Assembly (NCBI GenBank): GCA_025998595.1
Contig: BNWE01000004.1
Location: forward strand, 1-39,749
DNA from: Alphaproteobacteria bacterium
GTDB taxonomy: Bacteria; Pseudomonadota; Alphaproteobacteria; UBA3830
Reading direction: 5' to 3'
DNA: 39,749 nt
Shown: in pieces, positions 17,149-26,486 of the stretch
Numbering within the stretch: position 1 is the first letter of the stretch
Layout: each line of letters begins with the position of its first letter
The notes under the pieces: model-generated
Databases searched by the model: none
The model's input: only the letters and a program-made list of their open reading frames with translations
Told to the model about the DNA's origin: nothing
Translations under genes and position numbers: made by a program

Positions 17149-17624
17149 TTTTTCGCACATATCATTGATTGCCCAACTGGCTTTCGTGCGTGGTAAGAGT
17201 TGTTTTTTGCGTGTGACTCTTACGCCTACTGCGAGTTACGTTGGTGTGCCATGAGTGCATGGGTAATATTATCAATTCGGCTTGAACATCGGATACAGAA
17301 GGATTGTGTAAAATATGCTGTTATGCTGTATGGCCTTGATCCAGAATGCCCTCTGTGGTTCTGGGTCATTTTGTCTGCTGTAAAGATCGCCCCTTTTGTT
17401 GAAAAATCAACAGAAACAAACAGCTCGAAAAAGCTCTAGATAAAAACGAATATATGTAGTGCGATCTCTTTTAATTGGGCTGTTTTTTTGATATAAGTAT
17501 AGGCTTGGTTTGTTTTGTGTATACGGATCAGGTGTTTTTGGTCGCATTTTTTGGGTGTTAGAACCTGATTTATTGGTTCTTATGGGTGTACCTAAATTAT
17601 GCTTTAGATTATACGGAGGAAAAA
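17149..17624. other. Gap upstream of rpmI; no recognised gene
   Basis: A 79-codon open frame at 17200-17439 has no SD and no recognisable features, so I do not call it. An 8-bp hairpin GTAAGAGT/ACTCTTAC (near 17190-17217) follows the MarR gene and may be its terminator. infC, which usually precedes rpmI, is not here. The right end holds the candidate leader structure at 17527-17579. Confidence 0.6.
17527..17579 (+). promoter_or_regulatory. Possible competing-hairpin leader of rpmI-rplT
   Basis: ATCAGGT (17527-17533) can pair with ACCTGAT (17563-17569), while GAACC (17561-17565) can pair with GGTTC (17575-17579). The two stems share bases, so only one can form. The r-protein L20 operon is autoregulated through leader RNA in well-studied bacteria, so such a switch is plausible. 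Evidence is structural reasoning only. Confidence 0.35.
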
Positions 17625-17822
17625 GTGCCCAAGTTAAAGACTAAGAGTTCAGCGAAGAAGCGGTTTGCTTTTACTGCTTCCGGGAAGGTTATAGCTCAAC
17701 CTGCCTACAAAAGGCATAATTTGAGAAAGCGTCCTCAGAAAATGAAGAGACAGTCTAGAGGAACAATGGTTTTGAATGCTTCCGATGTCTTGAACATCGT
17801 TAAATATATGCCTTATAGATAG
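17625..17822 (+). CDS. rpmI: 50S ribosomal protein L35
   Basis: 65 aa, very basic. The sequence [20 protein letters not shown] and [16 protein letters not shown] is typical of L35, which binds 23S rRNA in the large subunit. GTG 17625 is the start: GGAGG (17615-17619) lies 5 nt upstream and the product then begins (M)[13 protein letters not shown], as in other bacteria. The in-frame ATG at 17586 has no SD. rplT follows after 11 bp. infC is missing upstream. Confidence 0.96.
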   Translation: MPKLKTKSSAKKRFAFTASGKVIAQPAYKRHNLRKRPQKMKRQSRGTMVLNASDVLNIVKYMPYR

Positions 17823-17833
17823 GAGAAAACAGG

Positions 17834-18190
17834 ATGTCACGCGTAAAAAGAGGTGTAACGGCACACGCACGCCACAAGAAGGTGCTAAATCTTTCTAAGG
17901 GATTCAGAGGACGTTCCAGCACATGTTATCGTTCTGCGTTGGAGAGATTGGAAAAGGCGATGCAATACGCCTACAGAGATAGACGTAATCGCAGAAGAGA
18001 TCTTCGTGAACTTTGGATTGTAAGAATAAATGCAGCTGCAAGGGAGCATGGTCTCAAGTATTCGCAGTTTATCTATGGACTATCGAAAGCAAATATATCT
18101 TTGGACAGAAAGATTCTGTCGGAACTGGTTATAAACGACAAATTGGCATTTGCTGAGATCGCGAATAAAGTGAAGGCCGTCCTTGCATAA
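17834..18190 (+). CDS. rplT: 50S ribosomal protein L20
   Basis: 118 aa, the normal length. Contains [32 protein letters not shown] and [22 protein letters not shown], the standard L20 sequence for 23S rRNA binding and early large-subunit assembly. In E. coli L20 also represses its own operon. AGGAG precedes the ATG by about 8 nt. Co-transcribed with rpmI; dksA follows 23 bp later. Confidence 0.98.
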   Translation: MSRVKRGVTAHARHKKVLNLSKGFRGRSSTCYRSALERLEKAMQYAYRDRRNRRRDLRELWIVRINAAAREHGLKYSQFIYGLSKANISLDRKILSELVINDKLAFAEIANKVKAVLA

Positions 18191-18213
18191 TACAGCCATT
18201 TGGGAGGCAAGAG

Positions 18214-18639
18214 ATGGAAACTAAAATTTGTGACCTACCTGAGGGATATGTGCCATCTGCCGATGAGGAGTTCATGAACGACTTTCAGCGGGAATACTTC
18301 AGGCGCAAATTAATTCAGTGGAAGCAAGAGCTCATTCGTGAAAATGAGGTGGTGGTAAGACATTTGCAGGAGGAAGGCAAAACTTGCACAGACTCCGTGG
18401 ATAGGGCTACCACCGAGGCCGACTTAGCATATGAGATCCGAACCAAGGAGAGAGCTCGCAAATTGACGAGCAAGATAGACGAAGCTCTCGCGCGTATCAA
18501 GAGTGGATCCTATGGTTACTGTGAGGAAACTGGTGAGCCAATCTCGTTAAAAAGATTGGAGGCTCGTCCAATTGCCGTACTGAGCATAGAAGCGCAGGAG
18601 CGCCACGAAAAGCAGGAGCGCATTCAGAAAGACGATTGA
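18214..18639 (+). CDS. dksA: DksA-family transcription factor (alphaproteobacterial type)
   Basis: 141 aa. DksA inserts a coiled coil into the RNA polymerase secondary channel and works with ppGpp to reset rRNA and amino-acid promoters. The coiled coil spans about residues 25-100, with the tip motif DSVDRATTEADLAYEIRTKERARK (here DRAT rather than the gammaproteobacterial DPAD). The zinc-finger region reads YGYCEETGEPISLKRLEARP and keeps one Cys, the form common in alphaproteobacteria. SD GGGAGG before ATG 18214. It sits between rplT and lepB, all on the plus strand, which suggests one growth-linked transcript. Confidence 0.95.
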   Translation: METKICDLPEGYVPSADEEFMNDFQREYFRRKLIQWKQELIRENEVVVRHLQEEGKTCTDSVDRATTEADLAYEIRTKERARKLTSKIDEALARIKSGSYGYCEETGEPISLKRLEARPIAVLSIEAQERHEKQERIQKDD

Positions 18640-18654
18640 TGGTGTTGAATAATT

Positions 18655-19500
18655 ATGTCTAAGAAAAATAGCAATGAGACCGATGAGAATGATGTCGCTG
18701 TAGATGAGGTTTCTTCGGAAGATGCTCTAGCAGATGCAAAGCATTCCAAAGTCGGATACAATCGAAAGAATTTTAATGAAGACGTTCGTTTTTTTTGTAT
18801 ATTCATCTCGCTCTTTGCGTTTTTTAGATTTTTTATATACGACTATTTTATTATTCCCTCCAGTTCCATGTATCCAACATTGCTCATAGGAGACATGCCT
18901 CTGGTGGAAAAATGGGCATATGGCTACAGCAAGCACAGTATTTGGTTCAGTCCGTCGTTGTTTTCCGGAAGAGTTGCGTTCCGTCGTCAGCCAAAGCGTG
19001 GAGAAGTTGTTGTTTTCAAAGCTCCAGAAGATAACGATACCAATGTCATAAAGCGCGTTATAGCTGTTCCCGGCGATAAAATTAGCGTAACTGACGGAAT
19101 AATCTGTGTAAACGGAGAAAAAGCTCAGTTGACATACAAAGAAGATCGGGTATACTACGATACGAATCAAAGAACACGCCATGTACTTTCTTTGTATGAA
19201 GAAAAACTTCCGCTATCGGATGCTCCGATACACACGGTAGCCTATTATGGCCCTGCAAAAGGATCTGATGCCAATCATTTTCCTGAATATACAGTTCAAG
19301 AGGGAGAATATTTTGTTATGGGAGATAACCGAGATTTTTCAAAAGATTCCAGATGCGGATTGGGCAGAGTACCGCAGGAAAATCTGATGGGAAGAGCGGT
19401 ACGCAAAATATATTCTATAGATAACGGCGTGAAATTGTGGGAACCTTGGCTGTGGCTGCATAACATAAGATATTCTAGAATTTTCAAAGAAATAATTTGA
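18655..19500 (+). CDS. lepB: Signal peptidase I
   Basis: 281 aa. LepB is the membrane protease that removes Sec and Tat signal peptides, and is needed for all the exported proteins in this window. An acidic cytoplasmic N-terminus of about 45 residues precedes one membrane segment (FFCIFISLFAFFRFFIYDYF). Then come the catalytic motif PSSSMYPTL (Ser71), the general-base motif VIKRVIAVPGD (Lys133) and the C-terminal box MGDNRDFSKDSR. Start codon ATG 18655; the SD is weak (GGTG). Its TGA overlaps the rnc ATG as TGATG, so lepB and rnc are translationally coupled, the classical lepB-rnc order. Confidence 0.97.
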   Translation: MSKKNSNETDENDVAVDEVSSEDALADAKHSKVGYNRKNFNEDVRFFCIFISLFAFFRFFIYDYFIIPSSSMYPTLLIGDMPLVEKWAYGYSKHSIWFSPSLFSGRVAFRRQPKRGEVVVFKAPEDNDTNVIKRVIAVPGDKISVTDGIICVNGEKAQLTYKEDRVYYDTNQRTRHVLSLYEEKLPLSDAPIHTVAYYGPAKGSDANHFPEYTVQEGEYFVMGDNRDFSKDSRCGLGRVPQENLMGRAVRKIYSIDNGVKLWEPWLWLHNIRYSRIFKEII

Positions 19501-20183
19501 TGGACGTTGGTAATATACTAAAATTACAGCAGATCATCGGGTACGAATTTAAAACTCATGAGATGATTTTTATTGCCCTATCGCATCCGGGAAAGAAAAA
19601 ACACGAAAAAGATTTCTCGAGAAAGTTTGAGAAACTGGAATTCCTGGGCGATCGGGTGCTGGGACTTTCTCTGTCCGATTTTTTATATCGCAATTTTCCC
19701 AACGATTCTGAGGGGGATCTGGCTGTGAGAATCGCCTCACTTGCTGGTACGGATTTCCTAATAAAACTGGCGAAAGAAACAAAGATTATCGATTGTTTTT
19801 CCATCCCAAAAGATTTCTTTGTGTCCCGCAACAAAAACTCCTCATCAATTGCAGACATGATGGAGGCGGTTTTTGGAGCGGTATTTTTGGATTCCAGTTT
19901 CGAAATCGCAAAAGATACAATAATAAAGTTGTTCGGAAATAACGTGTATAAAGTGGTCTACAAAACCAAAGATGCCAAAACCAGACTTCAGGAATTGGTT
20001 CAGGCGAAAAATGCTGAGCTGCCGTCCTATCGCATGATAAAAATGATAGGGGAAGCTCACGATCCGATTTTTGAGATAGAAGTCACTGCCTGCGGGAAAT
20101 CCTCCATTGGATCTGGAGTATCCAAGAAAAATGCCGAACATGACGCCGCAGAAAAACTAATGGATTCCTTTGAAAAGGAGTAG
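19500..20183 (+). CDS. rnc: Ribonuclease III
   Basis: 227 aa. RNase III cleaves double-stranded RNA in rRNA maturation and mRNA turnover. The N-terminal endonuclease domain has the signature KLEFLGDRVLGLSLSDFLY and the second acidic motif DMMEAVFGAVFLD; the C-terminal double-stranded RNA-binding domain runs from about residue 158 (TRLQELVQAKNAELPSYRM to KKNAEHDAAEKLM). ATG 19500 overlaps the lepB stop by one base; the TTG three bases earlier is less likely. era, which often follows, is not here: the next gene is convergent. Confidence 0.97.
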   Translation: MDVGNILKLQQIIGYEFKTHEMIFIALSHPGKKKHEKDFSRKFEKLEFLGDRVLGLSLSDFLYRNFPNDSEGDLAVRIASLAGTDFLIKLAKETKIIDCFSIPKDFFVSRNKNSSSIADMMEAVFGAVFLDSSFEIAKDTIIKLFGNNVYKVVYKTKDAKTRLQELVQAKNAELPSYRMIKMIGEAHDPIFEIEVTACGKSSIGSGVSKKNAEHDAAEKLMDSFEKE

Positions 20184-20210
20184 CCCATTCAGGTTGCTAT
20201 CTAAATGGGC
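20183..20210. terminator. Hairpin between convergent rnc and giant gene
   Basis: GCCCATT (20183-20189) / AATGGGC (20204-20210), 7-bp stem with 14-nt loop, at the end of rnc and just past the stop of the minus-strand gene. It could serve both, though neither side has a long T-run. Confidence 0.5.
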
Positions 20211-20218
20211 TTATGATG

Positions 20219-23200
20219 TCACGATGATTCTGAGGAATTAGCTATTTTTTGTACTTCCCATGTTTTTTTAAGTTCTTCGATCTTTGTTTTAATGGTGTTA
20301 ACACTACAAGAAGGATTGACTGCAGTGCTTAGGAGTGTTTTGATCTGTCTTATTTTACTGTCCGAAATGTCAATAATTTCTTGCAAGATTTTTGCATAGA
20401 AACAGATACGACCATTATCGTTATTTAGCCCAACAGAGTCTAATAAAAATAGTGCAGATTCTGCGCTGATTTTTTTCTTCCGATTCTTTAAATTAATAAA
20501 CACGGCTTCACATAGATCTTCACGACTATTGATGCCTCTAAATAAACTTGCAATATCTTCGTCAGATAAGGAGTCTAAATCAGTTACTCCAAGTATATCT
20601 TGGAAACGTTGCTTATAACATTTACGCGGCTGCGTTATATGTATAACAGGTATATATTCGTTTATATTGTGTAGACGATGATAATACGGTATAGGCCTAA
20701 CCTTGATTGTTTTGTCGCGGTCCATGACTTCCGTATAAGAAGCATGCTGCAGTAGATATTTGACAAATTCTACATTGCTGATTTTCTTCTTTTGCTGCTT
20801 TAATGCAGCAGGTATAGCGTTATATATTTTTTGAGCAAATTGATCCATTTGTTTCTGATTTGCAAGTCTGATATTGCTAATCAGGCTTTCAATACCCTTT
20901 TGTTCTGTGCAGTTTACATCAGTTACGCTAAGTACATCCACCACATATGCACCTTGGCACAATAAATACCTGGTACAGTAGTTGTTGATCCTGTTTTTAA
21001 ATGGGGGTTGGATATTGTTTAATACCTTTAATGCAGCATTGTATAGAGCTGGAACATATATCTCGTTATCGGTAGCGGCAGCATCTGCTAGTTTCTTAAG
21101 CACATCTAGGTTGGTTAAATCTACATCACTTACTTCAAGTATAAGTCCGAAATTGTATCCTCTAGCGTACCGCAGCAAATATTTAGTACATTCTAGGCTG
21201 ATTTTTTTCTGTGGATCTTTTTTTAACTCAGTCAGTAGAGACGTTATATCTTTATTTTTGTTAGCGGACTCAATCAAACTTATATTTATATCTTGGTCTA
21301 TCAAGTCTACATCTGGAGCTTTCATTTTCAATATCTTGTCGAAACTTTTCCACCCAGCATATTCCAGCAACTTTATTGATCGATCTTCGTTAATCTTTAC
21401 TATAGCTCTCGGCGTTATCATAGGTCTCGGCGTTGCTGGCGCCAATCTGTTCCTCAAACGTTCAATTTTGTCCAATAATAGTTCAAGTATTTTCCATGTC
21501 CATTCGGGCATTATTTTTTTAACGGCAATTTTCGATACTTCTTCAAGAACATAATCAATTAGAAAATCAGCGTCAGCTTGGTTGGTTATGCTAATTAAAG
21601 CGATAATACGAATTACGTTGTCTTTGCCGGAATTGATGTGCCTTTTAATAATTTTGAACTCTTCCACACTAATCGGCGATTTATTAATGTGCAATACATC
21701 AAGTGCAGCATTGGCGATTTCTTTCTGTTGAGATATTATTATAGGAATTTCTTTGTGCACCTCTTCGCGATCAACCTTTTTCGTCGTTGCAACGGCACTT
21801 GTTACATCACCATTAGTGGTTTCTTCCGTATCCTCTGCGGCCATTAGGAGCTGCTCTCTTTTTTGCTGAAGCTCTATTATGGCTTTTATTGCAGCTTCTA
21901 CTACATGTTTTCTTTCAGTATTATACAGTATCATGTAGGCGTCATTTGTATATTCTTTTGATATATTAGTTAGTTTATCAACTGCGTCGCTCACTTCTTT
22001 AATTCTTTTCGGTTGATATATTGCTTTGAGATAAGGTCCATTACGCCATATACTACCATCTTTATCAGGTTCCAGTGTACAGAACTCAAAAACTGTTTCC
22101 TTTACGCCACGAAGGATGCCATCTTTCGTTTTTTTGAAAAAGTCTGAAGCCGCCACTGAGTATAATGATTTGGGCGATCCTCTATGTAAGAGCAAAAAAT
22201 GCTGCAACAACATATAGTTAGCAAACTTTTCTATACTCTTTTCCTTGTTGTTTTCTGCTATCCAATCATTATACAGTAATTTTATCCACTCAATGGAGTT
22301 GGATAAAATCTTTTCTGGCTCTTTTCCATCTCTCATGTATGCTTGCCCATGCCCATCATTGTTCGTGAAATCCATTGTATTGTTTTTTATATCACTCTCT
22401 AGACCTGATATAGGAACTGGGCGTATCTGGATAGTACAATACAAATCATTTCCAGAAATAGGCTCATCTTTTTTGCTGATAATGTCTTCGTCTTTAATTC
22501 TCGCAACTAAAGTAACATCATCCCTCATACCAATTATAGTATTTAATACGTTCAGAATGTACTGCGGAGTTACCAGCGATGAATTTTTAAAAGTATCCTC
22601 TCTGTTTACGGACTCTATGGTTTCTTGCGCTCTTTTTCCAGCTTCTCCGGATTCGCGAGGTGCTTTATATCCATCCATTAGCCGACAAAACACCTTTATA
22701 AAGTTTATCCAACCTGGTTGCAGATTATATTGTCCATCGCTGTATGCAATGCCTTTCTCTTGACGTCCACTAACAATTTTAGCCCACTCCGATCTTGTTG
22801 GTGTTCGACCATCATTTGCATACTCAGAAACGTCAACATTTTCTTTGTTGAAAAAATCCCATAATTTCGACGCCGCCTCCGAAACTGTCTTCAGCGGTAG
22901 TCTCTTATTTTCTATCGATAATTTTCCGTTATTTTCTTTGCAGAATAACATGGTACAAAACTGCCTTAGCTCCGTTTCAACACAGTCAGCAAAGCTGTTT
23001 TTATTGTACATCGCAATGCCATTGGCAATTATAGAATCCGTAGGACGTAGTGGCATATACTGGGTATAACTTTTTTCATAATTACGTATCGATTTTGTTA
23101 TGAGGCTATCAAAAGCAGCGACTGTACGATCAACCGTCGAACCATGGAATGCTATTTCTGTATCTTCCACAGCTTTAGAAAGTTCGCGCTCTAATAACTC

Positions 23201-24376
23201 TATATTTGCTTTATCTAATACCTTTCTGGCGTATGTGCTTATCAAGTAATTGATATATTCACGTGGATATGGATGTGATTTCTTATAATAGCTACTACTA
23301 CTTTCATCGGATTCTATTCGTTCTTGCTTGACAGCACTAGCTATCGTATTGAGTATCTCTCCAAGGTTTGCATTCCCTTCAGCATCAAGATTCGTAGAGT
23401 TTGCATATGCATAGATTTGCTCTCTTGAAATATCATTTAATTCCAAGTTGTTTTTTCTTACAAAATTGGCTATTGCAGACATTTTTGCTATAAATTTTAT
23501 TAATTCTTTGTCCTTATCGATAGGCGACTTTACAGTATCAGAGATGATTACATTAATGCCGCCATTTCCTTCGACATTTAGAATCCCCCCTAAATGAGCA
23601 ACGGCTGAACCATGGAATGCTATTTCTGTATCTTCCACAGCTTTAGAAAGTTCGCGCTCTAATAATTCGATATCTGGTTTATCTAATACTTTCCATGCGT
23701 ATGCACTTATCAAGTAGTTGGTGTATTCATGTGGATATGGATGTGATTTCTTATAATCGCTACTACTACTTTCGTCGGATTCTATTCGTTCTTGTTTGAC
23801 AGCGCTGGCTATCGTATTGAGTATCTCTCCAAGGTCTGCATTTCCTTTCGTCTTAAGATTCCTAGAGTTTGCACAAGCATAGATTTGTTCTATCGAAATA
23901 TCATTTAGTTCCAAGTTGTTTTTTCTTACAAAATTGGCGATTGCAAACATTTTTGCTATAAATTTTATCAATTCATTGTGCTCATGGGTGGAAGCTTTTG
24001 CACCATTAGAAATGATTCCCTTAATGCCATTTCTTCCTTCGACATTTAGGCTTATCCCAGCTGATGGAAACAACTTTATCAATAGAGCTGTCATTGGCTC
24101 TTCTGATGTATCAAGATAGCTTGCTGGCTGATTCTTTTCGTAGAAACGATTATATTCCGCTGGACCAAAAAACCGATGGTTTTTTACTAGACCTGACGAA
24201 AGCAAAACCTGTCCATTTATGAGATCAGTAGATTCATCAAAATATGTTGGTTTTTGTTGTGGTATGTCTCCATCGCCATAGAGAAAGCTGTACCAATCGG
24301 CCACTGTCAATGATGCATTAGCACTAAAAAACAATGTAAGCACCAATGATGAGCAAGTTATTAAAGCTTTATTCAT
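20219..24376 (-). CDS. Giant exported helical-repeat protein
   Basis: 1385 aa, no family recognised. Leader MNKALITCSSLVLTLFFSANA (cleavage near ANA/SLT) indicates Sec export. Residues about 102-413 are two copies of a 156-aa unit (468-bp tandem DNA duplication), each with FIAKM..IANFVRKNNLELNDIS and ASAVKQERIESDESSSS. The middle part (about 440-900) is helical and charged. From about residue 1000 to the end there are four or five divergent helical repeats of 70-90 aa that share a KIS.E..KYLL..A motif followed by an IL.V.DVDL-like motif, which could stack as an alpha-solenoid. It ends SSESS. The repeat design and size suggest a surface or secreted host-interaction protein; no catalytic motif is seen. 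Confidence 0.8.
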   Translation of the reverse strand: MNKALITCSSLVLTLFFSANASLTVADWYSFLYGDGDIPQQKPTYFDESTDLINGQVLLSSGLVKNHRFFGPAEYNRFYEKNQPASYLDTSEEPMTALLIKLFPSAGISLNVEGRNGIKGIISNGAKASTHEHNELIKFIAKMFAIANFVRKNNLELNDISIEQIYACANSRNLKTKGNADLGEILNTIASAVKQERIESDESSSSDYKKSHPYPHEYTNYLISAYAWKVLDKPDIELLERELSKAVEDTEIAFHGSAVAHLGGILNVEGNGGINVIISDTVKSPIDKDKELIKFIAKMSAIANFVRKNNLELNDISREQIYAYANSTNLDAEGNANLGEILNTIASAVKQERIESDESSSSYYKKSHPYPREYINYLISTYARKVLDKANIELLERELSKAVEDTEIAFHGSTVDRTVAAFDSLITKSIRNYEKSYTQYMPLRPTDSIIANGIAMYNKNSFADCVETELRQFCTMLFCKENNGKLSIENKRLPLKTVSEAASKLWDFFNKENVDVSEYANDGRTPTRSEWAKIVSGRQEKGIAYSDGQYNLQPGWINFIKVFCRLMDGYKAPRESGEAGKRAQETIESVNREDTFKNSSLVTPQYILNVLNTIIGMRDDVTLVARIKDEDIISKKDEPISGNDLYCTIQIRPVPISGLESDIKNNTMDFTNNDGHGQAYMRDGKEPEKILSNSIEWIKLLYNDWIAENNKEKSIEKFANYMLLQHFLLLHRGSPKSLYSVAASDFFKKTKDGILRGVKETVFEFCTLEPDKDGSIWRNGPYLKAIYQPKRIKEVSDAVDKLTNISKEYTNDAYMILYNTERKHVVEAAIKAIIELQQKREQLLMAAEDTEETTNGDVTSAVATTKKVDREEVHKEIPIIISQQKEIANAALDVLHINKSPISVEEFKIIKRHINSGKDNVIRIIALISITNQADADFLIDYVLEEVSKIAVKKIMPEWTWKILELLLDKIERLRNRLAPATPRPMITPRAIVKINEDRSIKLLEYAGWKSFDKILKMKAPDVDLIDQDINISLIESANKNKDITSLLTELKKDPQKKISLECTKYLLRYARGYNFGLILEVSDVDLTNLDVLKKLADAAATDNEIYVPALYNAALKVLNNIQPPFKNRINNYCTRYLLCQGAYVVDVLSVTDVNCTEQKGIESLISNIRLANQKQMDQFAQKIYNAIPAALKQQKKKISNVEFVKYLLQHASYTEVMDRDKTIKVRPIPYYHRLHNINEYIPVIHITQPRKCYKQRFQDILGVTDLDSLSDEDIASLFRGINSREDLCEAVFINLKNRKKKISAESALFLLDSVGLNNDNGRICFYAKILQEIIDISDSKIRQIKTLLSTAVNPSCSVNTIKTKIEELKKTWEVQKIANSSESS
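23141..24076 (-). repeat. 468-bp tandem duplication inside the giant gene
   Basis: Units 23141-23608 and 23609-24076 begin with the same ACCATGGAATGC and run in parallel with roughly 90% visible identity. The length is an exact multiple of three, so the frame is kept. Substitutions such as Arg/Thr, Lys/Asn and Asp/Tyr at equivalent positions show that the copies have begun to diverge. Confidence 0.9.
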
Positions 24377-24568
24377 ATTATCGACTCTTTCTATTAAACA
24401 ATAACAGTATACATTGCAATTATTAATCTATTGTTAATATCGGCATTTTTTTGTGTCTTTTATCTGCAAGTGGCAACCTAAAAAGAAAGCATTCTTATAG
24501 ATTGGTACAAAAAAGTAGTGAAAAAGCTACGCTTGGCCTCTTGCTCCAACCGAGTATGTATGTGATCA

Positions 24569-25267
24569 TCAGCGTTTTTTCCACAGCGGTGAGTTTACGG
24601 TTTTGAGAAACTCGTCATGGGTATTTTTTTCGTCTTCAGATACATCGAAGCGTCGTTTTGGACGCACGTTCTTCGTGCTTCTTGTAACCTTAAGATCGCC
24701 AGCAGTTGTCTTTTCCGGATGAAATGTCAGATCGCTTTGGCGTCCTCCCAAAAGATTTATGTATACTTCGGCCAATAAAAAGCAGTCGATCAATGCGCCG
24801 TGTTTTGTGCGGGCAGAAGTATCGACCTCGAATCTTTTGCAGAGCGCATCGAGATTTGCCGGCGAGCCGGGAAATTTTTTGCGAGCCATATCCAGCGTAT
24901 CAACGGTATTCTTCATACTGAACAGAGGCTTATCCAGACGAGATAGCTCGCTGTTCAGGAATCCTATGTCGAATTTGGCATTGTGAATGACAAGTTTGCT
25001 GTCCTGCACGAAATCGAGAAATTCATCCACTATTTCCCGAAACAGCGGCTTTCCAACGAGAAAATCGTCTGTTATGCCGCTTATGGCAGTCGCATCTTTG
25101 TGCATTTCTCTTTCGGGATTGATATACACCTGATATGTTTTACCAGTTGGAATGTGATTTATCAATTCAACGCACGCAATATCGACAATTCTGTCACCAG
25201 TTGCGTGATATAACCCGGTCGTTTCAGTATCTAACACAAGTTCTCTTAGATTTTTTGAAATATTCAT
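24569..25267 (-). CDS. dnaQ: DNA polymerase III epsilon subunit (proofreading exonuclease)
   Basis: 232 aa. DnaQ removes misincorporated bases at the replication fork. The DEDD-family motifs are all present: ExoI LVLDTETTG (D13, E15), ExoII VIHNAKFDIGFLN and ExoIII TKHGALIDCFLLAEVY. The C-terminal tail (about 185-232), which binds the polymerase subunit, is Lys/Arg-rich. Start ATG 25267 with AAGG about 10 nt upstream. It is divergent from the phosphatase/anti-sigma operon, with only 58 bp between, so the two promoters must be close or overlap. Confidence 0.96.
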   Translation of the reverse strand: MNISKNLRELVLDTETTGLYHATGDRIVDIACVELINHIPTGKTYQVYINPEREMHKDATAISGITDDFLVGKPLFREIVDEFLDFVQDSKLVIHNAKFDIGFLNSELSRLDKPLFSMKNTVDTLDMARKKFPGSPANLDALCKRFEVDTSARTKHGALIDCFLLAEVYINLLGGRQSDLTFHPEKTTAGDLKVTRSTKNVRPKRRFDVSEDEKNTHDEFLKTVNSPLWKKR

Positions 25268-25325
25268 TTTTTGTTAACCTTTCCATGAGATCATTATATT
25301 ATAGCATTTTTAGGAGAAGTGTTAA

Positions 25326-26480
25326 GTGGCTACGGTAGCTAAGATATTGGTGCTGGACGACGAAGATGATACGGAGGATCTGTTCACACAGAAATTTCGT
25401 CATCAAATCGCCGAGAATCAATATGAATTTGCGTTTGCTACTTCTCTTGAGCAGGTGGAAGAAAGACTTGATAAAAGCAAGTTTGATATTTTTGTATTAG
25501 ATATAAATGTAGATGGTATGGATGGCATAAGCCTCATAAGCAACATGAAGGAAAAATATCCACTGATGAGAGCTGTGGTTATTTCCGCCTACGGTGACAT
25601 GAATACATTGAGATCTGTCATGCGTGGCGGTGCTCATGACTTCGTCATAAAGCCAATCGATTTCAGAGATCTGTATGACACTCTGGAGAAGACTGCTGTG
25701 GTGGTGGCTAACTTAAAGCAGGCTGAAGCGACCAACAAGAGATTGTCTGCCATTTCCGATGAGTTAGATGTGTCTGCGAAGTTGCAGAGAAGCATTCTTC
25801 CAGGCAATGTTGTGCAAAAAGGCTGTATTGATCTGTACGCGGATACCATACCAGCAGCTGAAGTTGGAGGAGATTTTTACGATTACTTCTGGCTGAACGA
25901 AACGCAATTGGGAGTCGTTATGGCAGACGTTTCCGGAAAGAACGTATCTGCGGCAATGTTTGCAACGATTGCGAAAACGCTCATAAAGTCTTTCAGCAGG
26001 ATATATAAATCTCCTGCTGAATGCTTTAAGAACGTGAATCTCATGATATGTGGAGAAAATGTCACCACCATGTTCGTTACCGCTATGTATGGCGTTATAG
26101 ATACGGAGAAAAATGAGATTATTTACACTAATGCTGGGCATTTGCCGATAGCTGTCATGCATCACGGGAAAGAGCCCGTATTTCTAGACTGTGATCCAGG
26201 TATGGCCCTCGGAATATTCGACGAGACTGAATTTTTTGATCATACATATAAATTCGTTTCCGGAGATATGATCATGTTGTATACGGATGGAGTGCCGGAA
26301 GCGGCTAATAAAAGGGGAGACGAATATGATTTTGAACGTTTTTCAGAAGTTTTAAAGGAATTCACAGACGCAGAACCTAAGGACGTAACGGCAGAAGTAG
26401 TTAAGTCCATAAGGAAGTATGCAAATGGTGCACCGCAATCGGATGATATAACAACGCTGTGCGTAAGGTATGGAGGATAA
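25326..26480 (+). CDS. Response regulator fused to PP2C-type (SpoIIE/RsbU) phosphatase
   Basis: 384 aa. An N-terminal receiver domain (about 1-125) has the acidic pair DDEDD and phospho-acceptor D59 in FVLDINVDGMDG. A helical linker (about 130-160, EATNKRLSAISDELDVSAKLQR) leads to a PPM serine phosphatase domain with AAEVGGDFYDYF, VMADVSGKNVSAAMFA, TNAGHLP, YTDGVPEA and PQSDDITTL. This architecture dephosphorylates STAS-domain antagonists in partner-switching systems. The start is GTG 25326, with AGGAG (25312-25316) 9 nt upstream. It heads an operon with an anti-sigma-type kinase (6 bp gap), a STAS protein (3 bp gap) and a patatin. The cognate sensor kinase and the sigma factor or other target are not in the window. 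Confidence 0.93.
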   Translation: MATVAKILVLDDEDDTEDLFTQKFRHQIAENQYEFAFATSLEQVEERLDKSKFDIFVLDINVDGMDGISLISNMKEKYPLMRAVVISAYGDMNTLRSVMRGGAHDFVIKPIDFRDLYDTLEKTAVVVANLKQAEATNKRLSAISDELDVSAKLQRSILPGNVVQKGCIDLYADTIPAAEVGGDFYDYFWLNETQLGVVMADVSGKNVSAAMFATIAKTLIKSFSRIYKSPAECFKNVNLMICGENVTTMFVTAMYGVIDTEKNEIIYTNAGHLPIAVMHHGKEPVFLDCDPGMALGIFDETEFFDHTYKFVSGDMIMLYTDGVPEAANKRGDEYDFERFSEVLKEFTDAEPKDVTAEVVKSIRKYANGAPQSDDITTLCVRYGG

Positions 26481-26486
26481 AAGACA

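Noticed and set aside
17200..17439. 79-codon open frame between the MarR gene and rpmI
   Set aside because: No SD, no family resemblance, irregular composition.
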